Shown here: positions 9,551 through 18,624 of the stretch, piece by piece
Layout: the number at the start of each line of letters is the position of its first letter
Numbering within the stretch: the first letter of the stretch is position 1
Origin: CAZPHU01 sp964419255
GTDB lineage: Bacteria; Fibrobacterota; Chitinivibrionia; Chitinivibrionales; CAYFVL01
Assembly (NCBI GenBank): GCA_964419255.1
Contig: CAYQOU010000002.1
Coordinates: 53,936 to 117,935, forward strand
Length of the DNA stretch: 64,000 nucleotides
Reading direction: 5' to 3'
Translations under genes and position numbers: made by a program
Notes under the pieces: generated by a model
What the model saw: the letters and a program-made list of their open reading frames with translations, nothing else
What the model was told of the DNA's origin: nothing
Database searches by the model: none

Positions 9551-10588
9551 TTACTGCATCTGCTTATAAATACTTGATATTTCATCTAATTTTCCTTCCA
9601 GCTGATCCCGCTCTTCCTTTTTGATTTTCAGCCCGGCGATAATCTTACATTGTTTCAAGCACTTATCTTTTTGCTGCTGCCCCGCATAGCTCTTTGCGAG
9701 GTAATATCTGACAAGTACATGATTGTACGGAGTGAGTACCCCATTTTCCTGCAAATGAGTCAGAATGGATGTGAATGTTTTTTCTGCTCTGCTGAACATA
9801 TTCAGACCGACTTCAGCCTGGCCTTTGCCAAGCTTGAAAATGGTGCTGGTAGGATACTTTTTTAACATCCTCTCGGCGATTTCCAACGCTTCATTGTATC
9901 TTTTCTCATTACATAATATGGAAATCAGACTTCCCGCGGCCGCATCACCGACAAGCATTCCTTTATTAAATGCCGTGTAAAGCATCTCTATGGCTTCCTC
10001 CCGCTTGTCTTTGACTCCCGGCATCCACCACAGGGTCTTTGTCATAGCGCTTCGCCAATAATCGTATGTTCCGATTCCATATAAAAGGTCACTGAAACCC
10101 GGATACATACTGGCCATTTCCTTGAAAATCGCTACCCCCTGCCATCCGTGTCTGAAAGCAGTTATCCATCTACCCATTCGACTTTCGTATGTCCCCTTTG
10201 CGCCATTGGCTCCGGCTACAAAGAAACGCGCCCAGGGATCTGCGGGGTCTTTCTGGAGAATACTCTCACCTTTTGCTATGGCAAGGTCACAATACTGGTA
10301 AAATTCATTCTCATTTCGATCATTATTATAAATACTCATGTGTGCATCAAGTACCGAGGCGTAAAAGAAGTATCCGGCAGGGTGGTCCGGATAGTTTTTT
10401 ATTATTTTTTTGGTCGTATTCTGCGCGGCTTCGAATTTTTCCTTATAAACATACTGCATACTGGCGACAGCCAATTCGTACATATCGGAGGGCAACGGAG
10501 GCATTTCCGCCCCCATGATTTTAAGAGAAGAAAAAAGCACTGCAAGCGTAATGCATACCCTACTGAGTTTCACTGGTATCATATACAT
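9551..10588 (-). CDS. exported TPR-repeat protein of unknown function
   Basis: A signal peptide (ITLAVLFSSLKIMGAEM) is followed by repeated helix pairs of TPR type, for example EAAQNTTKKIIKNYPDHPAGYFFYASVLDA split over two repeats and later YNEALEIAERMLKKYPTSTIFKLGKG. This predicts a periplasmic protein-protein scaffold of 345 residues. It is the last gene of the ABC importer operon and overlaps the preceding lipoprotein gene by 29 bases, which implies co-expression. A role in assembly or sensing for the importer is only an inference from position. A start at the in-frame ATG six bases later is equally possible; neither has a clear ribosome binding site. Confidence 0.8.
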   Translation of the reverse strand: MYMIPVKLSRVCITLAVLFSSLKIMGAEMPPLPSDMYELAVASMQYVYKEKFEAAQNTTKKIIKNYPDHPAGYFFYASVLDAHMSIYNNDRNENEFYQYCDLAIAKGESILQKDPADPWARFFVAGANGAKGTYESRMGRWITAFRHGWQGVAIFKEMASMYPGFSDLLYGIGTYDYWRSAMTKTLWWMPGVKDKREEAIEMLYTAFNKGMLVGDAAAGSLISILCNEKRYNEALEIAERMLKKYPTSTIFKLGKGQAEVGLNMFSRAEKTFTSILTHLQENGVLTPYNHVLVRYYLAKSYAGQQQKDKCLKQCKIIAGLKIKKEERDQLEGKLDEISSIYKQMQ

Positions 10589-10931
10589 ATTTGTATTGAT
10601 TAAAGTACCGCTCCCACTTACGATACTCTGCCTGATAGCGATACTTTCGAACTACTTTAGCGATATCATTTCTCAAGAAGAAAAATTCGACAACAGCTTT
10701 TTTGGAATACTTACCCTCTTCAAAGCTTTCATAAGATTGTACAATGAAGTACACGGAGTCTGCGACACTTTGTTTCGGAATTTGTCCGGTTAATGATTCC
10801 AGATCATCCTGAAGGATAATCTCCAGTTTTTCTCTTATCAGATCATCAGACTCTTCAACACACCCGGTATGTACGAGTGTCAGTAACAGGAAAGCTGCAA
10901 ATGGAATTGAATATCGCATATAGTCCCTCAT
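10560..10931 (-). CDS. small predicted lipoprotein
   Basis: A 123-residue protein with a lipoprotein signal peptide (FAAFLLLTLVHTG-C, Cys about residue 24) and a charged, mostly helical mature part. No known domain is recognised. Its ATG overlaps the stop of the ABC ATPase gene (ATGA), and its 3' end overlaps the start of the TPR gene, so it belongs to the importer operon. It may be an accessory subunit, but no function can be assigned. Confidence 0.72.
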   Translation of the reverse strand: MRDYMRYSIPFAAFLLLTLVHTGCVEESDDLIREKLEIILQDDLESLTGQIPKQSVADSVYFIVQSYESFEEGKYSKKAVVEFFFLRNDIAKVVRKYRYQAEYRKWERYFNQYKYVYDTSETQ

Positions 10932-12037
10932 TCCAGAATATTGACTCTTGTTTCAGGATCAAACACATGAACATTTCTTCCGTCTATAAACACCGAAACT
11001 TTTTGATCCAGTTTAATTGATTCATCTCTTGAGACAAGAAAGCGCAGGACTGTGCCTTTGTCCGTTCGACCGATAACAAGATTTCTGTCCCCCATGTTTT
11101 CGATTAAATCAACAAGGAGTGAAATTTGTGTATCCGAATACCTTCGTGCAACATTAGCATCGGCCAGATAAATGTTCTGCGGCCGTATGCCGATGTATAC
11201 ACTCATCCCGAGATATTCCGGTGATTTTTCGCTCTTTTCCCGATCCAGGATTATGAAGCCAACCGGCGTTTGTACACCTATCAGATCTCCTTTAGCCGAA
11301 AGGGTGCCGCTTAAGCCATTGATTGCGGGACTGCCGATAAATTCGGCGGAAAAAATCGTATGGGGATAATCATATACATTTCTGGGGGTATCATACTGCT
11401 CAAGACGACCGGCATTCAGTATTGCGATCCTCTCACTCATTGTCATCGCTTCCGCCTGGTTGTGTGTCACGTAAATGATAGTTTTACCGACCTGCCGGTG
11501 AACGCGCTTCAGCTCTTCCATGGCCATTTCTCTCAGTGCGGCATCAAGATTACTCAGCGGTTCGTCAAGCAGCAACACCTCAGGATCAAGTACAAGTGCT
11601 CGTGCAAATGCAACCCGCTGTCTCTGCCCCCCGGATATTTCTCGGGGCAAACGTTTTTCCAGCCCATTTAGCCCCAGCATTCTGACGACCCAGGAGAGTT
11701 TTTCATGCATCTTGCTCTGCGCGACTTTTCTTATCTTTAATCCGAAGAGAATATTATTCTGAACGCTCATATGGGGAAAAAGCGCATAGCTTTGAAAAAC
11801 CATTGCAATTCGCCTTTTTTGCGGAGAAATGTTGTTGAATAGTTTGCCGTTAATCTCCAGTTTCCCTTTTTCTATGGGTTCTAAACCGGCAATCATGCGC
11901 AAAAGCGTCGTTTTTCCGCATCCCGATGGCCCAAGCAAGGTGACGAATTCACCGGACTTAATCTCCAGGCTTAAATTATCAATAACTTTATGATTATTGT
12001 AGTATTTGGTAATATCTGTCAGACGTAATTGAGACAT
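10928..12037 (-). CDS. ABC transporter ATP-binding protein, MalK/UgpC type
   Basis: The nucleotide-binding subunit of a carbohydrate-type (CUT1) importer. It has Walker A GPSGCGKTT (36-44), signature ISGGQRQR, Walker B VLLLDEPLSNLD and the switch His in YVTHNQAEA. The C-terminal about 130 residues form the MOP/TOBE regulatory domain typical of MalK-like ATPases (YIGIRPQNIYLA). Length (369) is normal. It follows the MalG-like permease gene and overlaps the downstream lipoprotein gene by four bases. The substrate (oligosaccharide, glycerol phosphate or polyol) cannot be deduced from the ATPase. Confidence 0.93.
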   Translation of the reverse strand: MSQLRLTDITKYYNNHKVIDNLSLEIKSGEFVTLLGPSGCGKTTLLRMIAGLEPIEKGKLEINGKLFNNISPQKRRIAMVFQSYALFPHMSVQNNILFGLKIRKVAQSKMHEKLSWVVRMLGLNGLEKRLPREISGGQRQRVAFARALVLDPEVLLLDEPLSNLDAALREMAMEELKRVHRQVGKTIIYVTHNQAEAMTMSERIAILNAGRLEQYDTPRNVYDYPHTIFSAEFIGSPAINGLSGTLSAKGDLIGVQTPVGFIILDREKSEKSPEYLGMSVYIGIRPQNIYLADANVARRYSDTQISLLVDLIENMGDRNLVIGRTDKGTVLRFLVSRDESIKLDQKVSVFIDGRNVHVFDPETRVNILE

Positions 12038-12053
12038 ATCTAAAAGCTCACAG

Positions 12054-12896
12054 TTATTTTACCGATCCAGAGGTCATACCGGCAACCATGTATTTCTGCA
12101 CAAAAAGCGAGAACACTATCACCGGAACACTTAAACACACAGAGATGGTTGCAAGAAGGTTTTGAGGAGGGGCAAAGGCAATCTTTTGGTTCAAATACAG
12201 AGTCAGAGTAGAAATTCTGCCCAGTCCTAAAAGGAAATATGCAAATATAAACTCATCCCAGGACAATAAAAACGTATAAATTGCCGCTGCGACCAGCCCC
12301 GGGATACATAAAGGAAGCAGGATTCGAAAAAAGATCTGAAAGGATCGTGCCCCCAGAATCTTCGCCTGCTCTTCAATATCCTTTGGAATCGTTTCAAAGG
12401 CACTCACACCGATAAAAATAACGTATGGTAGCGCCAACAATGTGTGCGCAAGTATAACCCCCCAGTAGGTATTATGCGCGTTAAACCGAATAAAAAATTC
12501 TGTCACTGGGATAACAGAAGATATGTCCGGGAATAACCGTATCGAAATTAGTCCAAGAAGAAAAATTTTCCTTCCCGGTACCCGATTGCGACCAAGCACA
12601 TACGCTGCCGGCACCCCCATAAGAAGCGAGAGGCCCACCGTGGACAGTGCAATTATCAGGCTGTTTACGACTACCATAAAAAATTCATTATCCCTGAACA
12701 GGTAGGTGAAATTTCTGAATGTTGGCTCATCAGGCCATAGCGGTATCGGTTTGCCCCCAGTGTTTATGCTTGCCACATCACTGATCGAATACTTGAAAAG
12801 CAGGTATAAGGGGGCGACAACCAACAGTATGGCAAAAACAATGCACATCGCAAGCACTATCTTTTTTCCGCGGCTGCGAACGTTTCTTTTCTCCAC
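12054..12896 (-). CDS. ABC sugar-type permease, MalG family
   Basis: A 280-residue inner-membrane permease with about six transmembrane segments (first at residues 12-34). The EAA-loop motif lies in IEEQAKILGARSFQIFFRILLP, where EQAKILGA is the consensus that docks on the ATPase. Translation starts at GTG 12896, preceded by AGGGGGT at good spacing. It pairs with the MalF-like permease gene immediately upstream (gap of nine bases). It forms the second half of the transmembrane channel of a CUT1-type importer. Confidence 0.9.
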   Translation of the reverse strand: MEKRNVRSRGKKIVLAMCIVFAILLVVAPLYLLFKYSISDVASINTGGKPIPLWPDEPTFRNFTYLFRDNEFFMVVVNSLIIALSTVGLSLLMGVPAAYVLGRNRVPGRKIFLLGLISIRLFPDISSVIPVTEFFIRFNAHNTYWGVILAHTLLALPYVIFIGVSAFETIPKDIEEQAKILGARSFQIFFRILLPLCIPGLVAAAIYTFLLSWDEFIFAYFLLGLGRISTLTLYLNQKIAFAPPQNLLATISVCLSVPVIVFSLFVQKYMVAGMTSGSVK

Positions 12897-12905
12897 AATA
12901 ACCCC

Positions 12906-13805
12906 CTAATTCCTCACCAGAAACCTGCGCAATATTTCCAACAAATAGAAGAGCAGGAGCGCAGACAAGATTATGCAAACCACAAGAACAAGGGCGACAA
13001 CTGCAGCTTCATGAGCCTGCCCCCAATCATTGTACAGTGATTCGATGAGAGTGCCCAGCAAATCATATTGCCCCGCCAGAATAAAGGGGAAAATAAACTC
13101 TTTCCACATCTCGATGGAACGCAGAAGCATGACAGCAGATATGGACGGAAATATCAGAGGGAAAACCACTTTCCATAAACGCTGAGCAATACTGGCCCCC
13201 ATATTTTTGGCAGCATCAATGATTTCCGGATCAATTGAGTTTAGCCCCGAAAGGAGAATAAGCATACTTATTGGCATGTCTCGCCACGCCTTTCCGAGCA
13301 GGGAAATTCCTAATGAAAAGAATTTTGCCCCCCTCCAGTCTATCGGAACATCAATTATTGGCGGCATTATGGCATATTTACCCATTAGCAGATGGTTGAT
13401 ATGCCCCCCCGGATAATCAAAAAGAATGAATATTAGAGTCGCAGTCACCAGTGCAGGAATAGCCAATGGTATGATTAATATTGCTCGAAGGAGCCCTTTG
13501 AACTTAAAGGAATTATAAACCAGCAAGGCTAGCACTAAACCAACCACCAACTCAAGAGGTGTACCCACCAGAACAAATAACATCGTATTTGTCAGTGCCG
13601 CCCTAAATTCTTTTGCCGCAAGAACAGCCATTACAGGCTCGAGTGAGGGGAAAATTTCGTTCCCGCTACTCTCAACCACCGAAAAGCTCATTCCCAGAAG
13701 ATAGGTCAGAACTACAAGTAAAAAACCCAGAAGATATATGGCCGCCGGAATCAGCGGCCAGTTCTTCTGGATTTGTTTTATCGCTTGATGAACAGATTTG
13801 TGCAT
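12906..13805 (-). CDS. ABC sugar-type permease, MalF/UgpA family
   Basis: A 299-residue inner-membrane permease with about six transmembrane helices. The EAA motif is recognisable in IIDAAKNMGASIAQRLWKVVFP. A rather long periplasmic loop lies between helices 2 and 3 (around GGHINHLLMGKYAIMPPIID). It lies between the solute-binding protein gene (gap five bases) and the MalG-like permease gene. Together they build the channel for the substrate captured by the lipoprotein encoded at 13811-15310. Confidence 0.9.
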   Translation of the reverse strand: MHKSVHQAIKQIQKNWPLIPAAIYLLGFLLVVLTYLLGMSFSVVESSGNEIFPSLEPVMAVLAAKEFRAALTNTMLFVLVGTPLELVVGLVLALLVYNSFKFKGLLRAILIIPLAIPALVTATLIFILFDYPGGHINHLLMGKYAIMPPIIDVPIDWRGAKFFSLGISLLGKAWRDMPISMLILLSGLNSIDPEIIDAAKNMGASIAQRLWKVVFPLIFPSISAVMLLRSIEMWKEFIFPFILAGQYDLLGTLIESLYNDWGQAHEAAVVALVLVVCIILSALLLFYLLEILRRFLVRN

Positions 13806-13810
13806 AGATA

Positions 13811-15310
13811 CTATTCAGGATATTCTTCGCCCAGAAGCTCTTGCTGCTTAGGCAAAAAGTCACTTCCCAGACGCATTTTCATTGTGGCAAGGTCCATTTT
13901 CCCATCTGAATTCTCGTCATACTCAACGCACAGTTTATACCAGGCTTCCACATAATTTTTGGCAACTTCTGCATACTGTTTGACAAGAGGTATCGTTGCG
14001 AGCTGTTCCTGATCCATATGCATGTTTATCTGTTCAACAGACACTTTAAAAATGTCGCCAACCCATCCTTCATCGAAAACAGCAGGAAGGTTGTTCAGAA
14101 TATCTTTACGTACAGGAATCATTCCGAACTTTGATATTTCTTCGGCCTGATTCTGTTTATTGGTGATAAAACGTGCAAACTTATACGCAAGTTCGGGTTC
14201 CGGACTCGTTTTGGGTATTCCCCACCACCACCCACCTGTGGTGATGATGCGATTTCCTTCATATATAGGCCTGCCCTTACTATCAAGAGTAAATGAAACC
14301 GCCTGGGGCATTATACTCAATCCCATGTCATCAACATCAGGTAAGTAGGTCGGCATACCGGGATCGTCATCCCAACCATGAACAAGGAAACAGTCAATCT
14401 GCTGAAGATATGCCAGGTAGACTTTACCATCCTTTATGCCATTGTAAATATTGGATCCCGTCCACGGATCCTGCCACATACCTTTATTGTATAGTCCATT
14501 TTTTATCATCACATTTTCCCAGAGAAACATCTCTGCCGGCAGATCCGATGTCATGCGAAGAATATCGTCGGATTTTGCGCCCAATTGCATCGCGCGATCA
14601 ACCAAATACAATGCCGTCCCTTCGTAGCGTGCCCCACGATGAGCCAGACGTCCGGTTTTTATTCCATTATACTCTTCATTTTTCCAGATTGCCCCAATGA
14701 CATACAGATCGTAAAAATCCCATTCGTTAGGATCGCCTTCAAGCTCATACCCGGCCGGCAGTCCGTATCCATTTGCCCCTTGGAGTTCTTGGTTAATCTG
14801 GCTCTTGTATTTGTCGAACTTCTCAACAGCCTCCGCGACCTTGGATTTGCGATAAAACATTATCCGCGTCTCAAGTTTTCGGGGCAGATAATACACTTCG
14901 TCATCGATGACACCCAGACCGGCTGCCAATGGATGATATTCGGCAAGATCCTGAGCTGCCTGCGCCGAATCGACAACCTGGCGCAAAGGCATCATGTACC
15001 CGTTTCCCGCCAAAACGCGGGTCATCTCAAATGGAGTCTTGATAAGAGAAATTTCCGGATTCTTCTTCCCGGACTCAAGCTTAAGCATCCGTTCGATGTC
15101 CCACTGATTATTAAACGTGGCGATATTAATCTTACAATCATTCTGTTTCTCAAACTTCTGAATAATCTTCTCACGGAAATGTCGCTGTTGAGCCGGCATC
15201 ATACGCAAGAGAACCGTCAATTCTTTTTTGCCCCCTTTGGGTGCACATCCGGCCAAAATCGCTAACATCACTGCGATAACAGCAATGTGAAATTTATGCG
15301 AAAAACTCAT
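13811..15310 (-). CDS. extracellular solute-binding lipoprotein of the ABC importer
   Basis: The 499-residue protein has a lipobox (MLAILAG-C, Cys about residue 22) and the family-1 binding-protein layout. Its N-terminal lobe strand reads ELTVLLRMMPAQQRHFREKIIQKFEKQND, here broken by the domain pattern, and later segments such as GNRIITTGGWWWGIPKTS and KFARFITNKQNQ are typical of sugar-binding proteins. A strong ribosome binding site (GAGGAGG) precedes the ATG. It captures the substrate in the periplasm and delivers it to the MalF/MalG-like pair. Near the C terminus CVEYDENSDGKMDLATMK contains an EF-hand-like DENSDGKMD loop, an unusual addition that might bind calcium. Confidence 0.9.
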   Translation of the reverse strand: MSFSHKFHIAVIAVMLAILAGCAPKGGKKELTVLLRMMPAQQRHFREKIIQKFEKQNDCKINIATFNNQWDIERMLKLESGKKNPEISLIKTPFEMTRVLAGNGYMMPLRQVVDSAQAAQDLAEYHPLAAGLGVIDDEVYYLPRKLETRIMFYRKSKVAEAVEKFDKYKSQINQELQGANGYGLPAGYELEGDPNEWDFYDLYVIGAIWKNEEYNGIKTGRLAHRGARYEGTALYLVDRAMQLGAKSDDILRMTSDLPAEMFLWENVMIKNGLYNKGMWQDPWTGSNIYNGIKDGKVYLAYLQQIDCFLVHGWDDDPGMPTYLPDVDDMGLSIMPQAVSFTLDSKGRPIYEGNRIITTGGWWWGIPKTSPEPELAYKFARFITNKQNQAEEISKFGMIPVRKDILNNLPAVFDEGWVGDIFKVSVEQINMHMDQEQLATIPLVKQYAEVAKNYVEAWYKLCVEYDENSDGKMDLATMKMRLGSDFLPKQQELLGEEYPE

Positions 15311-15336
15311 AAAACCTCCTCAAGGAAATGAAAAAA

Positions 15337-18300
15337 TTAACTGCCCACAACCATATCTTGCTTTAGTTTTCCTGTTAATGTGGTATGCAATAAGGCAACT
15401 TCCTCACCACTCTGGCGAAGCTTATTGCTGAATATCTCAAGGAAATTATAGGCAATTTCCGGAATATCCATCAGCAACGTCTTTAATGAACTACGTTTTA
15501 TGACATACACCTCACAATTCTCATTTGCTATTGCAGTTGCAGATCGAGGAGATTCATTGAACAGGCCAATTTCTCCATAAGCCTCTCCTACCCGTATGAT
15601 AGACAGTATAGTTCGAACCCCATTTTTCGCCTTAAAAATCTTGAGGCTTCCACTTCTAACAATATAAAGATGATCCGATATTTCTCCTTCTTTTGATACT
15701 ATCGTCTCACGCGGGTAATTTACCAGTTCGGAGATCTCGGCCAGCCCCATTAGTTTCTCGGCCTGTACGTTACGAAACAGTATCGTTTTTTTGAAAAAAA
15801 GAACCGTATCGAGAAGTCTTAATGTTTCCATCTTTTTGTTCGTTTCTTCGAGTGAATTTTCTATAATCTCCTCTGCAGCACGAGCTAAGTAGACATAAGG
15901 ATCTGTTCGCAATGAAATCAGATAATCCTTCTGCGAATTGAGGAGCGCGTCGCTATTCTTTTCCATACAAACACAGTACAGGGCACAGAGAGATATCCAC
16001 TTGTTACGCGAACGGACAAAATAGTGAAGATCTGCATTCTCCGGCTCCTTGAAATGAAAATATTGTTTGGCATTTTTGCCGATCAATGCCCATGAACGAA
16101 ATTCCAATATATGATAAATCAACGTCTTTAACCTGCTGTTTGGATATCTCCCCACAATCTCAGCCAAATCGTGACGTTGTGAAGTGTCATTTAAATTTAT
16201 ATCCTTTTGCATTCGAGATACAACATCATCTTTTTCGATTAGTACCAATGTATTCACCGCCCACTCGCAAACTCTAAAAATCTGTTCATGCAGGGCATCA
16301 TCAAGAATGTCCCAGTGCGCATTCCTGTTTTTTTTCCTGTTCAACAGATACCACATGTACCCATCCAGATACACCCCTTTAAGCTCATCGATGATCCAAT
16401 ACTCCAGACGCTGCTTTGCCGCATCATCCAAGTTAAACAGTTTCCTTGCTCCCTGCTTCTCCTCTAAAATTTTCTTCAGGACAGTTACAATCTCAAATAG
16501 CATCCGCCTGTTTTCAGCCAATTTTATGTATGCAACTAAAGTATGAATCAATGGAATGCCCACAGTTTGGGCTACTTTCCCACAAATAGCGATATGATGT
16601 CGAGATAAGGTTTCAACTAATCCGAACATCTTTAACTGAGTAGCCGAAGATGAGGATCGCAGGATGACTTCGACACTTTTTTTATATATCTGTGGAGAGG
16701 TGGATCTCAAATGATGGAGAATTTTCTGTTCCCATCTATCCGGCTGCAAAGTGCCGAGCAGATAAATACCGGCGGATCGCTTGTTTGTATTTCTGGATGA
16801 AAGCAAGCTTTCCAAATATCCAATAACAGTATACCGTTCCCTGTCATCCTGAGTAAGCCACAAATATTGTGCGGCTTCGATTTGAACTCTCATGGACGGT
16901 TCGAAAAGAAGTTCTTTAATTCGGTTTCGCAGCTGCCATTTCCAATGACAGTTCATATTATTAAGTGAATATATGGCATTAGCCCGAATCCGTGGCTCAG
17001 AACTATCGAGCAGGAGTTTTATAAAACCTTTGGTTTCATACCAGTAAAAGTTCTTCAGACACCTGGCGACGCTCTCTTTTACACTGAGCTCTTTTTCCTC
17101 ATGATATATATCCACCATTATTCTCAAAGCCTGTCGTGTACCAAGGCTGCTTAATATTTTTACAGCCAGGCCTCGAAGATCGGCATCTGGTGATTGAGAA
17201 TACTCCCGCAATATCGACAACATCTTTTGATCGTACTGACTTCCGATTTTTGCTATAATATCACTGATGTTGGAGTTGCCGGAAAAGGCTGGTACCAGAC
17301 CTTGCATGTATGTCTTTCGTATCTTTGCTACCACAACTATCATACATGCCGCATCAATAGCTATTATCATAAGTATTATCCAGGTATGCTGGCTTGCCAC
17401 CATTAAAAACAGAGCTGTCAGAATAATGGCGGAGGGCTTTATTATACCTTCCAGAAATGTCTTTGCCCGCCCTCTTTTTTCCCTTGATATGGCGGCAAAA
17501 AACATTTGATATACAGGCGAGAATGCATTTTCAAATACTACATGACGGGCAAACTGAAGAGCCACAAATCCAGCAAAAATAACTTGTAGTCTATTTACGG
17601 CTACCTGCTGTATGCCCAGAAGAATAATTGTACCTGAAAATAGGACAACCGGAAGAATAAAAAATATTTTGGTGAAGCCGACCTTGCTTATAAGTCCCGG
17701 CATTACAAACCATAACCCAAGAATTGTAATTATTCCGTGAGTCAAGTAAAAATTGAACTGAAAGGATGCTAGAGATTCTGGTAGAGGAAACCAGACATGG
17801 CATTTGTGCCAGAAGAGAAAATCCAACGCAAAAATGGCCAAAAATACAAGAAAGTATAATGCAGATATCAGCTTGACCAGATTAATCGAGAGTACATCTT
17901 CAACCTCCCTGAGGATACCTCTTCGATTTGATTGATGTCGTATCCTTTCTTTTTTCAATAACTTGGTACTGTATCGGGTATGGGTATATCTTGATATCAG
18001 AAATGCAACCAGGTAGCATGCGGCCCATAGAAGAATCACCGCTTCCGTTTGTATAATATCAAGGATAAATCCGCCAATCAACGCACCACTTAAACCACCA
18101 AGAAACCCCCAAGCCGCGATTTTGGGAAATTCCCTTTTAGCTTCACCGGTTTTATATATATCATTGGCTAGTGTCCAGAAAGTAAGGAACATGACAGTTT
18201 TTGACAGATATGATACCGGATATATGGCCCAGAGTAGCAGATGTGGTATTTCGGTATCGGACATGCCACTGATTTGCACTGTACCCAGAAATATGAGTAT

Positions 18301-18549
18301 AAAGACGGTGGTTATGAAAAGGAGTGTGGAGAGAAGTTTAGCCCGGTTTACCTTGTCTATATTCTTGAAAAAAAAGGCAGGAAGCAGAAAGAGAAGAAGT
18401 CCGTTTACCAGATACAACTTGCTTAGGATTTGAGATCCGGCGACACTTACTACAATAGACAGCGCCGCGGTTTCACCGACGATTGCTCCGGCAAATATAA
18501 ATATAAACAGCGAAGCAAAAAGTCGTATGGGGGGAGAGGATCTGTTCAT
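15337..18549 (-). CDS. membrane transporter-like protein fused to HEAT repeats and a cyclic-nucleotide-binding domain
   Basis: This 1070-residue protein has three parts. The first about 410 residues contain 10-12 hydrophobic helices in a layout like major facilitator or ATP/ADP-translocase (Npt-like) proteins. Residues about 420-880 are helical repeats of HEAT type (for example SPDADLRGLAVKILSSLGTR, then KKSVEVILRSSS). Residues about 925-1050 form a cNMP-binding domain with the cassette GEIGLFNESPRSA (992-1004). Such a protein could couple a cytoplasmic ligand to transport or act as a membrane signal receptor; the ligand is unknown. Its stop is 26 bases before the solute-binding protein gene, so it heads the importer operon. 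An intrinsic terminator ends 16 bases before its ATG and no Shine-Dalgarno is visible. Confidence 0.8.
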   Translation of the reverse strand: MNRSSPPIRLFASLFIFIFAGAIVGETAALSIVVSVAGSQILSKLYLVNGLLLFLLPAFFFKNIDKVNRAKLLSTLLFITTVFILIFLGTVQISGMSDTEIPHLLLWAIYPVSYLSKTVMFLTFWTLANDIYKTGEAKREFPKIAAWGFLGGLSGALIGGFILDIIQTEAVILLWAACYLVAFLISRYTHTRYSTKLLKKERIRHQSNRRGILREVEDVLSINLVKLISALYFLVFLAIFALDFLFWHKCHVWFPLPESLASFQFNFYLTHGIITILGLWFVMPGLISKVGFTKIFFILPVVLFSGTIILLGIQQVAVNRLQVIFAGFVALQFARHVVFENAFSPVYQMFFAAISREKRGRAKTFLEGIIKPSAIILTALFLMVASQHTWIILMIIAIDAACMIVVVAKIRKTYMQGLVPAFSGNSNISDIIAKIGSQYDQKMLSILREYSQSPDADLRGLAVKILSSLGTRQALRIMVDIYHEEKELSVKESVARCLKNFYWYETKGFIKLLLDSSEPRIRANAIYSLNNMNCHWKWQLRNRIKELLFEPSMRVQIEAAQYLWLTQDDRERYTVIGYLESLLSSRNTNKRSAGIYLLGTLQPDRWEQKILHHLRSTSPQIYKKSVEVILRSSSSATQLKMFGLVETLSRHHIAICGKVAQTVGIPLIHTLVAYIKLAENRRMLFEIVTVLKKILEEKQGARKLFNLDDAAKQRLEYWIIDELKGVYLDGYMWYLLNRKKNRNAHWDILDDALHEQIFRVCEWAVNTLVLIEKDDVVSRMQKDINLNDTSQRHDLAEIVGRYPNSRLKTLIYHILEFRSWALIGKNAKQYFHFKEPENADLHYFVRSRNKWISLCALYCVCMEKNSDALLNSQKDYLISLRTDPYVYLARAAEEIIENSLEETNKKMETLRLLDTVLFFKKTILFRNVQAEKLMGLAEISELVNYPRETIVSKEGEISDHLYIVRSGSLKIFKAKNGVRTILSIIRVGEAYGEIGLFNESPRSATAIANENCEVYVIKRSSLKTLLMDIPEIAYNFLEIFSNKLRQSGEEVALLHTTLTGKLKQDMVVGS

Positions 18550-18564
18550 GACTAGAAAATAGTT

Positions 18565-18596
18565 AAAAAAAAGCGGATAGGTAAAAACCTATCCGC
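18565..18596 (-). terminator. rho-independent terminator after the barrel gene at 18625
   Basis: Perfect 10-bp stem GCGGATAGGT / ACCTATCCGC with a four-base loop and, read on the minus strand, eight T. It ends the transcript of the upstream outer-membrane protein gene and lies immediately before the ATG of the HEAT fusion gene. Confidence 0.92.
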
Positions 18597-18624
18597 AAAT
18601 CCCGAAAATATTTTTTGGATTACC

